The notes below the pieces were generated by a model. The model did not search any database. It was given only the letters and a program-made list of their open reading frames with translations, and was not told the origin of the DNA. Shown here in pieces: positions 1 through 9,070 of a stretch of 64,000 bases of DNA. This DNA comes from Nonomuraea turkmeniaca (lineage in GTDB: Bacteria; Actinomycetota; Actinomycetes; Streptosporangiales; Streptosporangiaceae). The translations under genes and the position numbers were made by a program. How positions within the stretch are numbered: position 1 is the stretch's first letter; each line of letters starts with the position of its first letter. The stretch lies in the NCBI RefSeq assembly GCF_005889735.1, contig NZ_VCKY01000021.1, positions 1 to 64,000 of the forward strand, given 5' to 3'.

Positions 1-2
1 GC

Positions 3-116
3 CAACACGCCGAATTCGTGGCGGCCACCGAGCCGGTCTATGAAAAGTGGAAGAAGCAGATCGGCGCCGAACTGGTCGACCTGGCCGAGAAATCGATCGC
101 GGCCCGCAAGAAATAA
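3..116 (+). CDS. C-terminal end of TRAP-type solute-binding protein (foreign segment)
   Basis: This is the last 37 codons of a gene that enters from the left edge and stops at TAA 114-116. The tail is Lys/Glu-rich and helical (it contains VYEKWKKQIG and ends IAARKK), which resembles the end of DctP-type periplasmic binding proteins of TRAP dicarboxylate transporters. Such proteins capture organic acids in the periplasm of Gram-negative bacteria, so the gene is out of place beside the actinobacterial genes that follow. The IS481 end at 280 points to Bordetella. The family call rests on a short tail and is tentative; the foreign origin is much better supported. Confidence 0.5.
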   Translation, partial: QHAEFVAATEPVYEKWKKQIGAELVDLAEKSIAARKK

Positions 117-184
117 GCAGCAGCCAAAGGGGAACGGCGGCGCAAGCCGCCACGCAAGGCAGGGGCGCACAACCCTCCAACCCA

Positions 185-222
185 ACGGACGCCGGCCAAA
201 AGCTGGCGTCCGTTTCTTTTTC
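185..222 (+). terminator. Rho-independent terminator of the TRAP-type gene
   Basis: A 12-base stem with one mismatch (185-196 with 202-213) and a short A-rich loop is followed by a T-rich run (213-222). It lies about 70 bases after the stop codon of the upstream gene. Confidence 0.75.
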
Positions 223-227
223 CTCCC

Positions 228-255
228 GGAGCCTGTCCCCACGGGGACAGGCTCC
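228..255. repeat. Perfect 13-bp inverted repeat
   Basis: Arms 228-240 and 243-255 pair perfectly around a two-base loop. No T-run follows. It sits between the terminator and the IS481 end in the foreign segment; intergenic hairpins of this kind are, from memory, common in Bordetella. Confidence 0.6.
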
Positions 256-279
256 CCGTCACACGCCACGAACGCTAGC

Positions 280-538
280 TGTGAAGATTCAATAGGTTGT
301 ATGCATGGTTCATCCGAACCGGATTTGAGAAACTGGAAATCGCCACCCCCCCAGTTCACTCAAGGAGCCCGGCCGGATGAACACCCATAAGCATGCCCGA
401 TTGACCTTCCTACGTCGACTCGAAATGGTCCAGCAATTGATCGCCCATCAAGTTTGTGTGCCTGAAGCGGCCCGCGCCTATGGGGTCACCGCGCCGACTG
501 TGCGCAAATGGCTGGGCCGCTTCCTGGCTCAGGGCCAG
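280..538 (+). mobile_element. IS481 left end (Bordetella type), truncated
   Basis: The element starts TGTGAAGATTC at 280, directly after GCTAGC (274-279), which matches the known IS481 preference for NCTAGN targets. From memory, 280-538 reads as the left end of Bordetella pertussis IS481, the region used as a diagnostic target for whooping cough. The match appears to stop near 538, where an unrelated T-rich stretch leads into a sequencing adapter. Only about a quarter of the ~1.05 kb element is present. Confidence 0.88.
377..538 (+). CDS. IS481 transposase, N-terminal fragment
   Basis: The protein starts MNTHKHARLTFLRRLEMV and contains a helix-turn-helix (AARAYGVTAPTVRKWLGRF, about residues 32-50). 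This is the DNA-binding start of the IS481-family DDE transposase. The catalytic domain is absent because the reading frame runs into the adapter; residues beyond about 54 are artefactual. An SD-like AAGGAG lies upstream of the ATG. The fragment cannot be functional in this context and most probably never belonged to this genome. Confidence 0.85.
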
Positions 539-547
539 TTGTTTTTT

Positions 548-613
548 CAAGCAGAAGACGGCATACGAGCTGTCTTAGGGTCTCGTGGGCTCGGAGATGT
601 GGATAAGAGACAG
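548..613 (+). other. Illumina Nextera P7 adapter (artificial sequence)
   Basis: 548-571 matches the P7 flow-cell oligo (starts CAAGCAGAAGACGG). 572-579 is in the position of the 8-base i7 index. 580-594 (GTCTCGTGGGCTCGG) is the Nextera read-2 adapter, and 595-613 is the transposon mosaic end with one mismatch (ends TAAGAGACAG). The preceding T-rich 541-547 may be the oligo-T spacer of the flow-cell primer. The order P7-index-adapter-mosaic end is exactly that of a library molecule, so this junction is technical, not biological. The + strand continues from the mosaic end straight into actinobacterial insert at 614. Confidence 0.97.
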
Positions 614-2097
614 CCCCCGCCGGGCTGCTGGGACCCGCCCCCGCCTGGGCGCTGGAACCCGGCGCCGGCGGGCCGCCGGAAGCCGCCGCCCTGTCCACCA
701 CCGGGCCCACCGCCGGTGGAGGGCCCGGCCGTCGGGATGGCCCCGGTGTGCGGGGACGCGGCGGTGTCCACGGCGTACGCCGCCGGCCCCGCCAGGCACG
801 CCGCCAGGGCGACCGCGGCCACGGCCAGGACGCGGCGGGTCAGCACCAGCGCCAGCGCCGCCCCCAGGCCCGCCACCGCGACGGCGACCCCCAGCCAGGA
901 GTTCCAGTCGGCGCTGCGCGACAGCAGCACGTACGACCACACGGCCGTCCCCGCCGTGATCACGGCTGGCAGCCAGCGCGCGCCCCGCTCCCAGAGCACG
1001 GCGGCCCCCATGCCGACCAGCACGGCGATGGCCGGCGCCAGCGCCACGGTGTAGTACGCGTGGAAGATCCCCTGCATGAGGCTGAAGACCAGCCCCGTCA
1101 CGATCAGCCAGCTCCCCCACACCCAGAACGCGGCGCGGACCGGGTCGACCCGCGGCGCCCGGCGGGTCAGCCACGTGACCGCGACCAGCAGCACCAGGGC
1201 CGCGGGCAGCAGCCAGGAGATCTGCCCGCCCGCCTCGGTGTCGAACATCCGCAACCATCCGGCCTGCTGGTTGAGGTTCCCCAGCCCGCCGTAATCGGCT
1301 CCGTTGAGCCGGCCGATGCCGTTGTAGCCGAGCGCCAGCTCCAGCACGCTGTCGGTCTGCGAGCCCCCGATGTACGGCCGCTCCGAGGCGGGCACCAGCG
1401 CCACCGCCAGCAGCCACCACCCCGCGGCGGCCACCATCGCGGCCCCGGCCACCAGCAGCTGCCAGATCCGCCGCCAGAACGCCACGGGCGCGGTCAGGAG
1501 GTAGACCAACGCGAACCCCGGCAGTACGAGAAACGCCTGCATCATCTTCGCCAGGAACGCGAACCCGATCGCCGCCCCCGCCAGCACCAGCCACCGGGTC
1601 GCGCCCCGTTCCTGGGCCCGCACCACGCAATAGCCCGCGACGGTCAGCAGCAGGACCAGCAGCGCGTCGGGGTTGTTGAACCGGAACATGAGCACGGCCA
1701 CCGGCGTGACCGCCATGACCGCCCCGGCCAGCAGTGCCGCCCATGGGCTGAACAACCGGCGTACGGAGGCGTACACCATGGCCACCGCGCCGACGCCCAT
1801 CAGCGCCTGCGGGACGAGGAGGGCCCACGAGTTCAGCCCGAACAGCCGCACGCTGAGCACCATGGGCCAGAGCGAGGCAGGCGTCTTGTCGACGGTGATC
1901 GCGTTCGCGGCGTCGGAGGCCCCGAAGAAGAACGCCGTCCAGCTCTGGCTGCCGGCCTGCACGGCCGCCGAGTAATACGAATTGGCCCAGCCTGATGCCC
2001 CCAGGCCCCAGATGTACAACAGGCCGGTGCCCACGAGAAGGGCGGCCAGCGCCCAACGAGACTTAGCTTCGGTAACCACACCCGGAACGCTAGGCAT
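614..2097 (-). CDS. Polyprenyl-phosphate mannosyltransferase-like GT39/ArnT family membrane protein, 3' truncated
   Basis: The protein is a multi-pass membrane glycosyltransferase of the PMT_2/ArnT (GT39, GT-C fold) superfamily, which transfers sugar from a polyprenyl-phosphate donor to protein or lipid outside the membrane. About 494 codons are present. It has an early membrane helix, an extracytoplasmic loop with the conserved ITVDKTPASLWP segment near residue 67, about ten further membrane helices, and a Gly/Gln/Pro-rich tail after residue ~460. The C-terminus is missing: at 613 the sequence becomes adapter, and the open frame through the adapter is spurious. It lies downstream of the rplL terminator and is transcribed on the same strand. 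The substrate is not predictable from sequence. Confidence 0.85.
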
Positions 2098-2172
2098 GCC
2101 GATTGGCGAGGCGATGAGACCAGGATGAGAATCTCCTGAGCCCCACGCGGACGGCGCCGCTCAGGAAATGCG

Positions 2173-2216
2173 AAAAGGGGCGGAGACATCCGGCACCAGG
2201 ATGTCTCGCGCCCCTT
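2173..2216 (-). terminator. Terminator after rplJ-rplL
   Basis: A long stem pairs 2173-2191 with 2199-2216. Read on the minus strand it ends in CTTTTCG, a short T-run. It lies just after the rplL stop and separates the ribosomal genes from the mannosyltransferase. Confidence 0.8.
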
Positions 2217-2237
2217 CTCAGAAGAGACAGGACCGTC

Positions 2238-2630
2238 TTACTTCACGGTCACGGTGGCGCCGGCGCCCTCGAGGGCAGCCTTGGCCTTCTCCGCCTGCTC
2301 CTTGTTGACCTTGCCGTCGAAGACGTTCTTCGGAGCGCCGTCGACCAGGTCCTTGGCCTCCTTGAGGCCCAGGGACGTGAGGGCGCGGATCTCCTTGATG
2401 ACCTGGATCTTCTTGTCGCCGGCAGCCTCGAGGACGACGTCGAACTCGTCCTGCTCCTCAACAGCGGCGGCCTCGGCGCCACCACCGGCGGGGGCGGCGG
2501 CGGCGACCGCGACGGGGGCGGCGGCCTTGACGTCGAAGACCTCTTCGAACTGCTTCACGAACTCGGACAGCTCGAGGAGGGTCATCTCCTTGAACGAGTC
2601 GAGCAGCTCTTCGGTGCTGAGCTTCGCCAT
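2238..2630 (-). CDS. rplL: 50S ribosomal protein L7/L12
   Basis: The 130-residue protein has the usual L7/L12 architecture: an N-terminal dimerisation helix ([18 protein letters not shown]), an Ala/Pro/Gly hinge (about residues 38-55), and a C-terminal domain ([20 protein letters not shown], then [12 protein letters not shown]) that recruits translation GTPases to the ribosomal stalk. Length and every block are typical. It follows rplJ by 71 bases and should be cotranscribed with it, with dosage controlled by the L10 leader upstream of rplJ. Confidence 0.98.
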   Translation of the reverse strand: MAKLSTEELLDSFKEMTLLELSEFVKQFEEVFDVKAAAPVAVAAAAPAGGGAEAAAVEEQDEFDVVLEAAGDKKIQVIKEIRALTSLGLKEAKDLVDGAPKNVFDGKVNKEQAEKAKAALEGAGATVTVK

Positions 2631-2701
2631 GATGCTTTCCTTACGTTTAGGACTTGCAGAAAACTAGGAACGGGACCGCGGTAGTGCGGCAATCCCCGGT
2701 A

Positions 2702-3226
2702 TTACTCGCCCGCCTCTTCGCGCTTCGCGCGGAGGGCGTCGGCCAGCTGAGCCATTTGCGTGGGCAGCGCGGCGAACATCGCGGCAGCAGCGCTCTGCTT
2801 CGCCTTGAGCGCACCGGCAAGCTTCGCGAGGAGGACCTCGCGGGACTCGAGGTCGGCGAGCTTGGTGATCTCGGTAGCGTTGAGCGTCTTGCCCTCGAGC
2901 ACGCCGCCCTTGATCACCAGAAGGGGATTGGCCTTGGCGAAGTCACGCAGACCCTTGGCCGCCTCCACGACGTCGCCCTTGACGAAGGCAACGGCGGTCG
3001 GGCCGACCAGCAGGTCGTCAAGACCATTCACGCCGGCCTGGTTGGCGGCGATCTTGGTCAGGGTGTTCTTCGCCACGGCGAACTTCGCATTCCCACCGAG
3101 AGAGCTGCGCAGCTCCTTGAGCTGAGCGACGGTGAGACCGCGGTACTCGGTCAGAACGGCCGCAGCGCTGCCCTCGAACTCGCTCTTGAGCTCGGCAACC
3201 GCTGTCGCCTTATCCGGCCTCGCCAT
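2702..3226 (-). CDS. rplJ: 50S ribosomal protein L10
   Basis: The 174-residue protein starts [20 protein letters not shown] and contains the L10 core ([30 protein letters not shown]). The Ala-rich C-terminal helix anchors L7/L12 dimers. L10 forms the base of the stalk on 23S rRNA and, with L12, is the classic autoregulator of its own mRNA leader. The ATG is preceded by a good ribosome-binding site (AAGGAGG). Confidence 0.98.
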   Translation of the reverse strand: MARPDKATAVAELKSEFEGSAAAVLTEYRGLTVAQLKELRSSLGGNAKFAVAKNTLTKIAANQAGVNGLDDLLVGPTAVAFVKGDVVEAAKGLRDFAKANPLLVIKGGVLEGKTLNATEITKLADLESREVLLAKLAGALKAKQSAAAAMFAALPTQMAQLADALRAKREEAGE

Positions 3227-3320
3227 GGGCCTCCTTCCAGATGTGCCGCCGGCGAAGGCCCCTGAACATGAGAACAGCCCCGGGCGCAGGAGCGCACACG
3301 GGGCTCACACACATGGATCA
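3227..3320 (-). promoter_or_regulatory. Candidate L10 leader (autoregulatory mRNA structure)
   Basis: Upstream of rplJ, the minus-strand transcript contains an AGCCCCG/CGGGGCT stem (3276-3282 with 3299-3305) followed by a GC-rich stretch up to the Shine-Dalgarno. Position and shape fit the ribosomal protein L10 leader that binds the L10-L12 complex. I judged this by eye; no covariance model was run. Confidence 0.5.
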
Positions 3321-3466
3321 GACCATGCGGGAAACTCGTATCACACCTGCGCGGGTCGTCCACATGATGTGGATCCTTCGGCCGCCAGGTTTGAGCACCT
3401 GACGACGACCGACGGTCTTCGGCAACGACCAGACTACGTCCTGGCCGCCGAGTTTCCAAATCGTTC

Positions 3467-4285
3467 TCAGTTGGTCGTGCCCTTGGGCAGCTCTCCGATC
3501 TGGTCCGCGGGCGGGGTCTCGATGGTCACGGGCTTGTTGAAGTCCTTGAAGAACAGCGTGGCGTCGAGCGTGGCGCCTTCCTTCTGCCCGTTCAGCGCGA
3601 GCTTGCGCGGCAGCCCGTCGGCGGCCACCCAGATGTCGAACTTGACGTCCTTGAGCTCGGCGAGGTTCGTACGGGCCTGCTGCTGCTCTTCGGCGGGCAG
3701 CAACAGCACGGCCGCGTCGACCGGGAAGCTACCGCTGTAGTGGGTGGTGTCCTCGCCGTTGACGCTCTCGTTGCCGACCGACTTCACGTCCTGCGAGGCC
3801 GTGACGAGCTTCGTCACGTTGGCCAGATCGAACTGCTGGATCTGGGACAGGTACTGGTTCACCTGGTTGGAGTCGCCCATCTCGGAGAGCGAGACCTTGA
3901 TCCACGGCTTGGTGCCGCCGACCAGCTCCTTGAGCGCCTCGACCTTGACGTAGACGGCGTCGCCCTGCAGCACGGCGCGCACGCCGCCCGGCAGGCTCTG
4001 ACCGCCCATATCGACGGTGTCCAGGGTCAGGTCCACGGCAAGGGGCTGCTTCTGGTAGAGCATGCGGCCCTGCACCCGGCCGTTGCCTTGCTGGGGGTGC
4101 GTCGCGTTCACCACGGCGTCGACGGAGTAGCTCGAGACCTCCGCCGTCTTCTGCGCGGCCTGCGCCAGGACCTCCGAGGCCGCCAAATTGACCTGGATGG
4201 GTTGGGCATTCGTGCCACAACCGGCAACCGCGGCCACGACGAGCGCGGCTCCGGCCGCGGCGAGACTTATCGTGCGCTTCAGCAT
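3467..4285 (-). CDS. LppX/LprG-family lipoprotein
   Basis: The 272-residue protein has a lipoprotein signal peptide with the lipobox VAGC (Cys23), so it should be lipidated and face outward from the membrane. The rest (SYSVDAVVNATH near residue 53, VQGRMLYQKQPLAVDLTL, later FDIWVAADGLPRKLAL) matches the LppX_LprAFG fold, a half-barrel with a lipid-binding cavity. Mycobacterial LprG and LppX shuttle lipids or lipoglycans across the envelope. The gene lies between the rplKA and rplJL units on the same strand. The ligand is unknown. Confidence 0.85.
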   Translation of the reverse strand: MLKRTISLAAAGAALVVAAVAGCGTNAQPIQVNLAASEVLAQAAQKTAEVSSYSVDAVVNATHPQQGNGRVQGRMLYQKQPLAVDLTLDTVDMGGQSLPGGVRAVLQGDAVYVKVEALKELVGGTKPWIKVSLSEMGDSNQVNQYLSQIQQFDLANVTKLVTASQDVKSVGNESVNGEDTTHYSGSFPVDAAVLLLPAEEQQQARTNLAELKDVKFDIWVAADGLPRKLALNGQKEGATLDATLFFKDFNKPVTIETPPADQIGELPKGTTN

Positions 4286-4532
4286 GTCTTGACCCTACGT
4301 TTGCTTTCCACGGCTGTAGCGCCTTCCCCGCATAATTAGGGGAAAACCCAGGGTTATCCCCCACAAGCCCTTCACACCATCTCCACAATCCACCATACGT
4401 AAGCTCCGGCCGCCCGCTGGAGGGTGCCCGGAGCTCCCGAGTACTGGGCGCACGTAACGGCGCTCAGCCGGTGAAGGGCTCAGTGGGCGTTTTCCTGGAG
4501 GGCCATCAGCCGCAGCGCACACCGCGGGCAAG

Positions 4533-4567
4533 CGAAAACCCCCGCCCGAACACGGGCGGGGGTTTCG
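4533..4567 (-). terminator. Terminator after rplA
   Basis: A stem of about 14 bp (4535-4548 with 4554-4567; core CCCCCGCCCG/CGGGCGGGGG) is flanked by an A-run on the + strand, which gives a T-run in the minus-strand transcript. It lies 13 bases after the rplA stop. Confidence 0.85.
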
Positions 4568-4580
4568 TGAAACAGCTGGA

Positions 4581-5300
4581 TCAGCTCTCCAGGTCGGCGG
4601 TGATGCCGCGGGTGACGTTGGGGTCGACCGGGACGCCCGGGCCCATCGTCGTGGAGAACGTGACCTTCTTCAGGTAACGGCCCTTGGCCGCCGACGGCTT
4701 GAGACGCAGCACCTCGTCAAGGGCGGCGGCGTAGTTCTCCAGGAGCTGGCGCTCGCCGAACGACGTCTTGCCGATGATGAAGTGCAGGTTGGCCTGCCGG
4801 TCGGTACGGAACTCGATCTTGCCGCCCTTGATCTCCGTCACGGCCTTGGCGACGTCGGGCGTCACGGTGCCGGTCTTCGGGTTGGGCATGAGACCACGCG
4901 GACCGAGCACGCGGCCCAGGCGGCCGACCTTGCCCATCAGATCCGGCGTGGCCACGACCGCGTCGAACTCGTTGAGCCTGTTGCCCTTGGAGATCTCGTC
5001 GATCAGCTCGTCGGCGCCGACGATGTCGGCGCCCGCCTCGCGGGCCGCCTCGGCACGGTCACCGGTCGCGAAGACCAGAACCCGGGCGGTCTTACCGGTG
5101 CCGTGCGGGAGGTTGACCGTGCCACGCACGATCTGGTCGGCCTTGCGAGGGTCGACGCCCAGCCGCAGCGCGACCTCGACGGTGGCGTCGAACTTGGTGG
5201 TCGACGTCTCCTTGGCGAGCTTCGCGGCCTCGACGGGCGAGTAGAGCTTGTCGCGGTCGACCTTGGCGGCCGCGTCTTTGTGCGCCTTGCTGCGCTTCAT
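4581..5300 (-). CDS. rplA: 50S ribosomal protein L1
   Basis: The 239-residue protein starts [20 protein letters not shown] and carries the L1 signatures ([43 protein letters not shown]). L1 binds 23S rRNA at the mobile L1 stalk and helps release deacylated tRNA. It sits 58 bases after rplK, the standard rplK-rplA pair. Confidence 0.98.
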   Translation of the reverse strand: MKRSKAHKDAAAKVDRDKLYSPVEAAKLAKETSTTKFDATVEVALRLGVDPRKADQIVRGTVNLPHGTGKTARVLVFATGDRAEAAREAGADIVGADELIDEISKGNRLNEFDAVVATPDLMGKVGRLGRVLGPRGLMPNPKTGTVTPDVAKAVTEIKGGKIEFRTDRQANLHFIIGKTSFGERQLLENYAAALDEVLRLKPSAAKGRYLKKVTFSTTMGPGVPVDPNVTRGITADLES

Positions 5301-5358
5301 TTTTGGCTCCTAGTGGTGAACGGGCCTGGCGGCCCTCCCACGAACGTCTGAAAGGGTG

Positions 5359-5790
5359 TTACTCGGCGACCGTGATGCCCATCGACCGGGCGGTGCCGGC
5401 GATGATCTTCTCGGCGGCCTCGATGTCGTTGGCGTTGAGGTCGGGCATCTTGGTCTCGGCGATGCTGCGCAGCTGCTCGCGGCTGAGCTTGCCGACCTTG
5501 TCGCGGTGCGGGACCGCGCTGCCCTTGTCGAGGCCGAGGGCCTTCTTGATCAGCTCGGGGGCCGGCGGCGTCTTCGTGATGAAGGTGAAGCTGCGGTCCT
5601 CGAAAATGGTGATCTCAACGGGGATGATGTTGCCCCGCTGGGCCTCCGTCGCAGCGTTGTACTGCTTGACGAAGTCCATGATGTTGACGCCGTGGGGACC
5701 GAGGGCGGTACCCACCGGCGGCGCCGGGGTGGCCTGGCCAGCGGGAAGCTGGACCTTCACCAACGCGGCGATTTTCTTCTTCGGAGGCAT
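5359..5790 (-). CDS. rplK: 50S ribosomal protein L11
   Basis: The 143-residue protein starts [20 protein letters not shown] and has the L11 Pro-rich switch region ([19 protein letters not shown]) and a C-terminal rRNA-binding domain ([10 protein letters not shown] at the end). L11 forms the GTPase-associated centre with 23S rRNA and is needed for stringent factor activation. It follows nusG; the ~120-base gap contains a GC-rich hairpin (about 5858-5882). Confidence 0.98.
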   Translation of the reverse strand: MPPKKKIAALVKVQLPAGQATPAPPVGTALGPHGVNIMDFVKQYNAATEAQRGNIIPVEITIFEDRSFTFITKTPPAPELIKKALGLDKGSAVPHRDKVGKLSREQLRSIAETKMPDLNANDIEAAEKIIAGTARSMGITVAE

Positions 5791-5909
5791 TTGTCCTTCT
5801 CCGGGTCTTTGATTCTGATGCCGTCCGGACTGCGGATTACAGCCCCGGACATGTCGGAGGCCGCCCTCGCGAAGGCGGCCGCCCGAACGTCTAAGTGTAG
5901 GTGATCGTC

Positions 5910-6674
5910 CTAGATCTTCGAGACCTGGTTGAACGACAGCTCGACCGGGGTCTCACGGCCGAAGATCGAGACGAGCACCTTGAGCTTCTGCGACTCGGGG
6001 CTGATCTCGCTCACCGAGGCGGGCAGCGTCGCGAACGGGCCGTCCATGACCGTGACCGACTCGCCGATCTCGAACTCGACCGTCGGACCCGTGGCCGTCT
6101 TGGCCGTGGCCTTCTTGGCCTCCTCGGTCGGCTCGGGCGCGAGCAGCTTGGCGACCTCGTCGAGGCTGAGCGGGCTCGGCTTGTTGGACAGGCCCACGAA
6201 GCCCGTCACGCCGGGCGTGTTACGCACCGCGGCCCAGGACTCGTCGGTCAGCTCCATGCGCACCAGCACGTAGCCGGGCAGCACCCGCTCCTTGACCGGC
6301 ACCTTCTTGCCGCTCTTGAACTCCTGGACGGTGTGCGTCGGCACCTCGACCTGGTAGATGTAGTCCTCCATGTTGAGCGACACGTTGCGGCTCTCGATGT
6401 TGGACTTCACGCGGTTCTCGTAACCGGCGTAGGAGTGGATGACGTACCACTCGCCGGGCAGACCGCGCAGCGACTGCTTGAACTCCTCGACAGGGTCGAC
6501 GTCGGGAAGGGCCGAAGCGTCTTCGGCGGCAGCGGCCTCGACCTCGGCCGCCTCGTCGCTCTCCGCGACCTCGGCCTCTTCGAGAGCCGCCTCGGCGGCT
6601 TCCTCAGTGGCCTCTTCCAGCTCGTCGCCCCACTCCTCGCGGGACTCGTCGGCCGGAACAGAAGACTCGGACAC
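5910..6674 (-). CDS. nusG: Transcription antitermination/termination factor NusG
   Basis: The protein is about 254 residues from a GTG at 6674, chosen because an AGGAAGAG motif lies just upstream; an in-frame ATG 36 bases earlier lacks one. An acidic Glu/Ala-rich N-terminal extension (about 70 residues), common in actinobacterial NusG, precedes the NGN domain ([19 protein letters not shown], then [13 protein letters not shown]) and a KOW domain ([34 protein letters not shown]). NusG binds RNA polymerase and couples it to Rho or the ribosome. Order secE-nusG-rplK-rplA is conserved in bacteria. Confidence 0.96.
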   Translation of the reverse strand: MSESSVPADESREEWGDELEEATEEAAEAALEEAEVAESDEAAEVEAAAAEDASALPDVDPVEEFKQSLRGLPGEWYVIHSYAGYENRVKSNIESRNVSLNMEDYIYQVEVPTHTVQEFKSGKKVPVKERVLPGYVLVRMELTDESWAAVRNTPGVTGFVGLSNKPSPLSLDEVAKLLAPEPTEEAKKATAKTATGPTVEFEIGESVTVMDGPFATLPASVSEISPESQKLKVLVSIFGRETPVELSFNQVSKI

Positions 6675-6754
6675 GGTGACTCTTCCTCTTTCGTCTAATC
6701 GATTGAGCACGTATCGATGGCGACTCCGTCAGGCAGGCACCGGCGGCGCCGGGA

Positions 6755-7000
6755 TCAGGCTCCGCCGAAGACGCGGAGCACCACCCATCCCAGAGCGGCG
6801 TCGAGGCCGTACACGATGCCAACCATGATCAGAACGAATATCAGAACGACCGTGGTGTAGGTGATGAGATCCTTGCGTGTCGGCCAGATGACTTTACGAA
6901 GCTCGCCGACGACCTGCCGGTAGAAAAGGGCAGGCGAAGTGCGCGTCTTCTTTTCGCCACTGGGCTTGTCTGCGGTCTCGCCGCGCGTGTCGATCGCCAC
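6755..7000 (-). CDS. secE: Preprotein translocase subunit SecE
   Basis: The protein is about 81 residues from GTG 7000 (SD-like AGGTGAGGA upstream); GTG 7009 is the alternative. It has a charged N-terminus, the SecE amphipathic motif (FYRQVVGELRKVIWPTRKDL) and a single membrane helix (TTVVLIFVLIMVGIVYGLD). SecE clamps SecY in the general secretion channel. It is transcribed with nusG, downstream of the tRNA-Trp gene. Confidence 0.95.
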   Translation of the reverse strand: MAIDTRGETADKPSGEKKTRTSPALFYRQVVGELRKVIWPTRKDLITYTTVVLIFVLIMVGIVYGLDAALGWVVLRVFGGA

Positions 7001-7080
7001 AGTCCTCACCTGAATTCGTCGGTATCCAACGCAGTTTTTGCGGCGCGCTTACACGCCTATCATTGCGCGGACCGCACTCG

Positions 7081-7153
7081 CAGGGCACGAGGGACTCGAA
7101 CCCCCAACCGCCGGTTTTGGAGACCGGTGCGCTACCAATTGCGCCAGTGCCCT
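7081..7153 (-). tRNA. tRNA-Trp (CCA anticodon)
   Basis: The minus strand folds as a full cloverleaf. The acceptor stem AGGGCAC pairs with GTGCCCT, the D-arm is GGCGCAATTGGTAGCGC, the anticodon stem-loop CCGGTCTCCAAAACCGG has anticodon CCA, and the T-arm carries GGTTCGAGTCC. CCA is not encoded. It lies just upstream of secE, a common arrangement in Actinobacteria. Confidence 0.96.
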
Positions 7154-7310
7154 ATGTCATCAACCAGAGTACCCTGATCGACTCACTGCCCGGACCGAAC
7201 CGCTCGGCGACATGCGGCGGAAGGACCAGGCGAAAGCATACGGGGGAATGCCCGGTACGTCGAACCCAAACCTGATCGCCCAGGTCACGCGCTCATGGGA
7301 CGATGGACCC

Positions 7311-8519
7311 ATGTCCACCCGACCTCGCGTCTCCGCAAGAATTTCCGCGATCTCCGAGTCCGCCACCCTCGCCGTGGACGCCAAGGCCAAGGCGATGAAG
7401 GCCGCCGGACGTCCCGTCATCGGCTTCGGCGCGGGCGAGCCCGACTTCCCGACGCCCGATTACATCGTCGAGGCGGCGATCGAGGCGGCCCGTCAGCCGC
7501 GCTTCCACAAGTACACGCCGGCGGGCGGGCTCCCCGAGCTCAAGCAGGCCGTCGCCGACAAGACCAGACGCGACTCCGGCTACGCCGTCGAGCCGTCCCA
7601 GGTGCTGATCACCAACGGCGGCAAGCAGGCCGTGTACGAGGCGTTCGCGACGCTGCTCGACCCGGGCGACGAGGTCCTGGTGATCGCGCCCTACTGGACC
7701 ACCTACCCCGAGGCGATCAAGCTGGCCGGGGGCGTGCAGGTGGACGTCGTGACCGACGAGACCACCGGCTACCTGGCGAGTGTCGAGCAGCTGGAGGCCG
7801 CGCGCACCGAGCGTACGAAGGTCGTGTTGTTCGTCTCGCCGTCCAACCCCACGGGCGCCGTCTACTCGCGCGAGCAGACCGTGGCGATCGGCCGCTGGGC
7901 GGCCGAGCACGGCCTGTGGGTCGTCACCGACGAGATCTACGAGCACCTCGTGTACGGCGACGCCGAGTTCACCAGCATCGCCACGGCCGTCCCCGAGCTC
8001 GGCGACCGGATGGTGATCCTCAACGGCGTGGCCAAGACGTACGCGATGACCGGCTGGCGGGTGGGCTGGCTGATCGGCCCGGCCGACGTGGTCAAGGCCG
8101 CCACGAACCTGCAGTCGCACGCCACCTCCAACGTCTCCAACGTCGCGCAGATGGCGGCGCTGGCCGCGGTCTCCGGTGACCTGTCGGCGGTTGCGGAGAT
8201 GCGCACGGCGTTCGACCGGCGCCGCCAGACGATGGTGCGCATGCTCAACGAGATCCCGGGCGTGTTGTGCCCCGAGCCGAAGGGGGCGTTCTACGCGTAC
8301 CCCTCGGTCAAGGAGCTGATCGGCAAGGAGTTGCGGGGCAGGCGGCCCCAGTCCTCCGCGGAGCTGGCCGAGCTGATCCTGGAGGAGGCCGAGGTGGCGG
8401 TGGTGCCCGGCGAGGCGTTCGGCACTCCGGGCTACTTCAGGCTGTCGTACGCGCTGGGCGACGACGACCTGGTGGAGGGCGTCAGCCGCGTGGCCAAGCT
8501 ATTGGCCGAGGCTCGCTGA
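7311..8519 (+). CDS. aspC: Aspartate/class I aminotransferase (PLP-dependent)
   Basis: This is a 402-residue fold-type I aminotransferase. Visible motifs are the substrate/cofactor loop ([14 protein letters not shown] near residue 36), [26 protein letters not shown], and the PLP lysine in [16 protein letters not shown]. It transfers the amino group between aspartate and 2-oxoglutarate or a related pair. ATG 7311 was chosen because the family N-terminus ([18 protein letters not shown]) follows it; the longer in-frame ORF runs back over the tRNA. Its 3' end overlaps a convergent lipoprotein gene by 21 bases. Confidence 0.93.
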   Translation: MSTRPRVSARISAISESATLAVDAKAKAMKAAGRPVIGFGAGEPDFPTPDYIVEAAIEAARQPRFHKYTPAGGLPELKQAVADKTRRDSGYAVEPSQVLITNGGKQAVYEAFATLLDPGDEVLVIAPYWTTYPEAIKLAGGVQVDVVTDETTGYLASVEQLEAARTERTKVVLFVSPSNPTGAVYSREQTVAIGRWAAEHGLWVVTDEIYEHLVYGDAEFTSIATAVPELGDRMVILNGVAKTYAMTGWRVGWLIGPADVVKAATNLQSHATSNVSNVAQMAALAAVSGDLSAVAEMRTAFDRRRQTMVRMLNEIPGVLCPEPKGAFYAYPSVKELIGKELRGRRPQSSAELAELILEEAEVAVVPGEAFGTPGYFRLSYALGDDDLVEGVSRVAKLLAEAR

Positions 8520-9020
8520 CACTCCCCCGGCGATCTGCTTGATCTGGGGGGCCAGGCCGGGTGTCGCGCCGATGTAGACCGCGGTGCCCGGCCGCTCCAG
8601 CCACATGAAGTTGCGCAGGCCCTTCTTGGTGGTCCAGCGCAGCGCCGGCCGGCCCTTGTACACCGTCAGCGTCGACCTGGCGACCAGCGTGGCGAACTGC
8701 TCGGCGGTACGCACGCCGCACACCACGCCGACGTACAGGTGCTCGTCGTTCCTACGCCAGATCAGGCCCTCCACGTCGAGCCGGCGGACGAGCGAGGCCA
8801 GGTGGCCGAACGAGCCCGCACGTTTCAGCTTCGCGGGCATGGCGGGCAGGCGTACCTCGGCGCCGCCGCAGGACAGCGAGAAGGTCTTGCTCCTTGCCGG
8901 ATTCGGTGACGGCGGCGCGGTGATGCCGGTCGGCTCGGGGTCGGGCACGGTGTCACCGCCGCCGCAGCCGGTGAGCGAGAGCACGAGGAGCACGAGGAGC
9001 ACTGCCGCCAGACGCCGCAT
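8499..9020 (-). CDS. Putative lipoprotein
   Basis: The 173-residue protein has a short signal peptide ending in the lipobox LTGC (Cys19) followed by a Gly/Asp linker and a Pro-rich stretch. The body (about residues 45-170) contains two cysteines ([10 protein letters not shown] and VVCGVRT), possibly disulfide-bonded. No family is recognised. It converges on the aminotransferase gene, overlapping by 21 bases. Role unknown; surface location is the only safe inference. Confidence 0.7.
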   Translation of the reverse strand: MRRLAAVLLVLLVLSLTGCGGGDTVPDPEPTGITAPPSPNPARSKTFSLSCGGAEVRLPAMPAKLKRAGSFGHLASLVRRLDVEGLIWRRNDEHLYVGVVCGVRTAEQFATLVARSTLTVYKGRPALRWTTKKGLRNFMWLERPGTAVYIGATPGLAPQIKQIAGGVSASLGQ

Positions 9021-9070
9021 CGACCCCCCATGACGTGTGGATACCCAGAGCGAGAGACTGGGAAGGTTTC

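Noticed and set aside
547-613. Continuation of the mannosyltransferase and transposase frames through 547-613
   Set aside because: These codons are adapter sequence, so translated residues there are meaningless.
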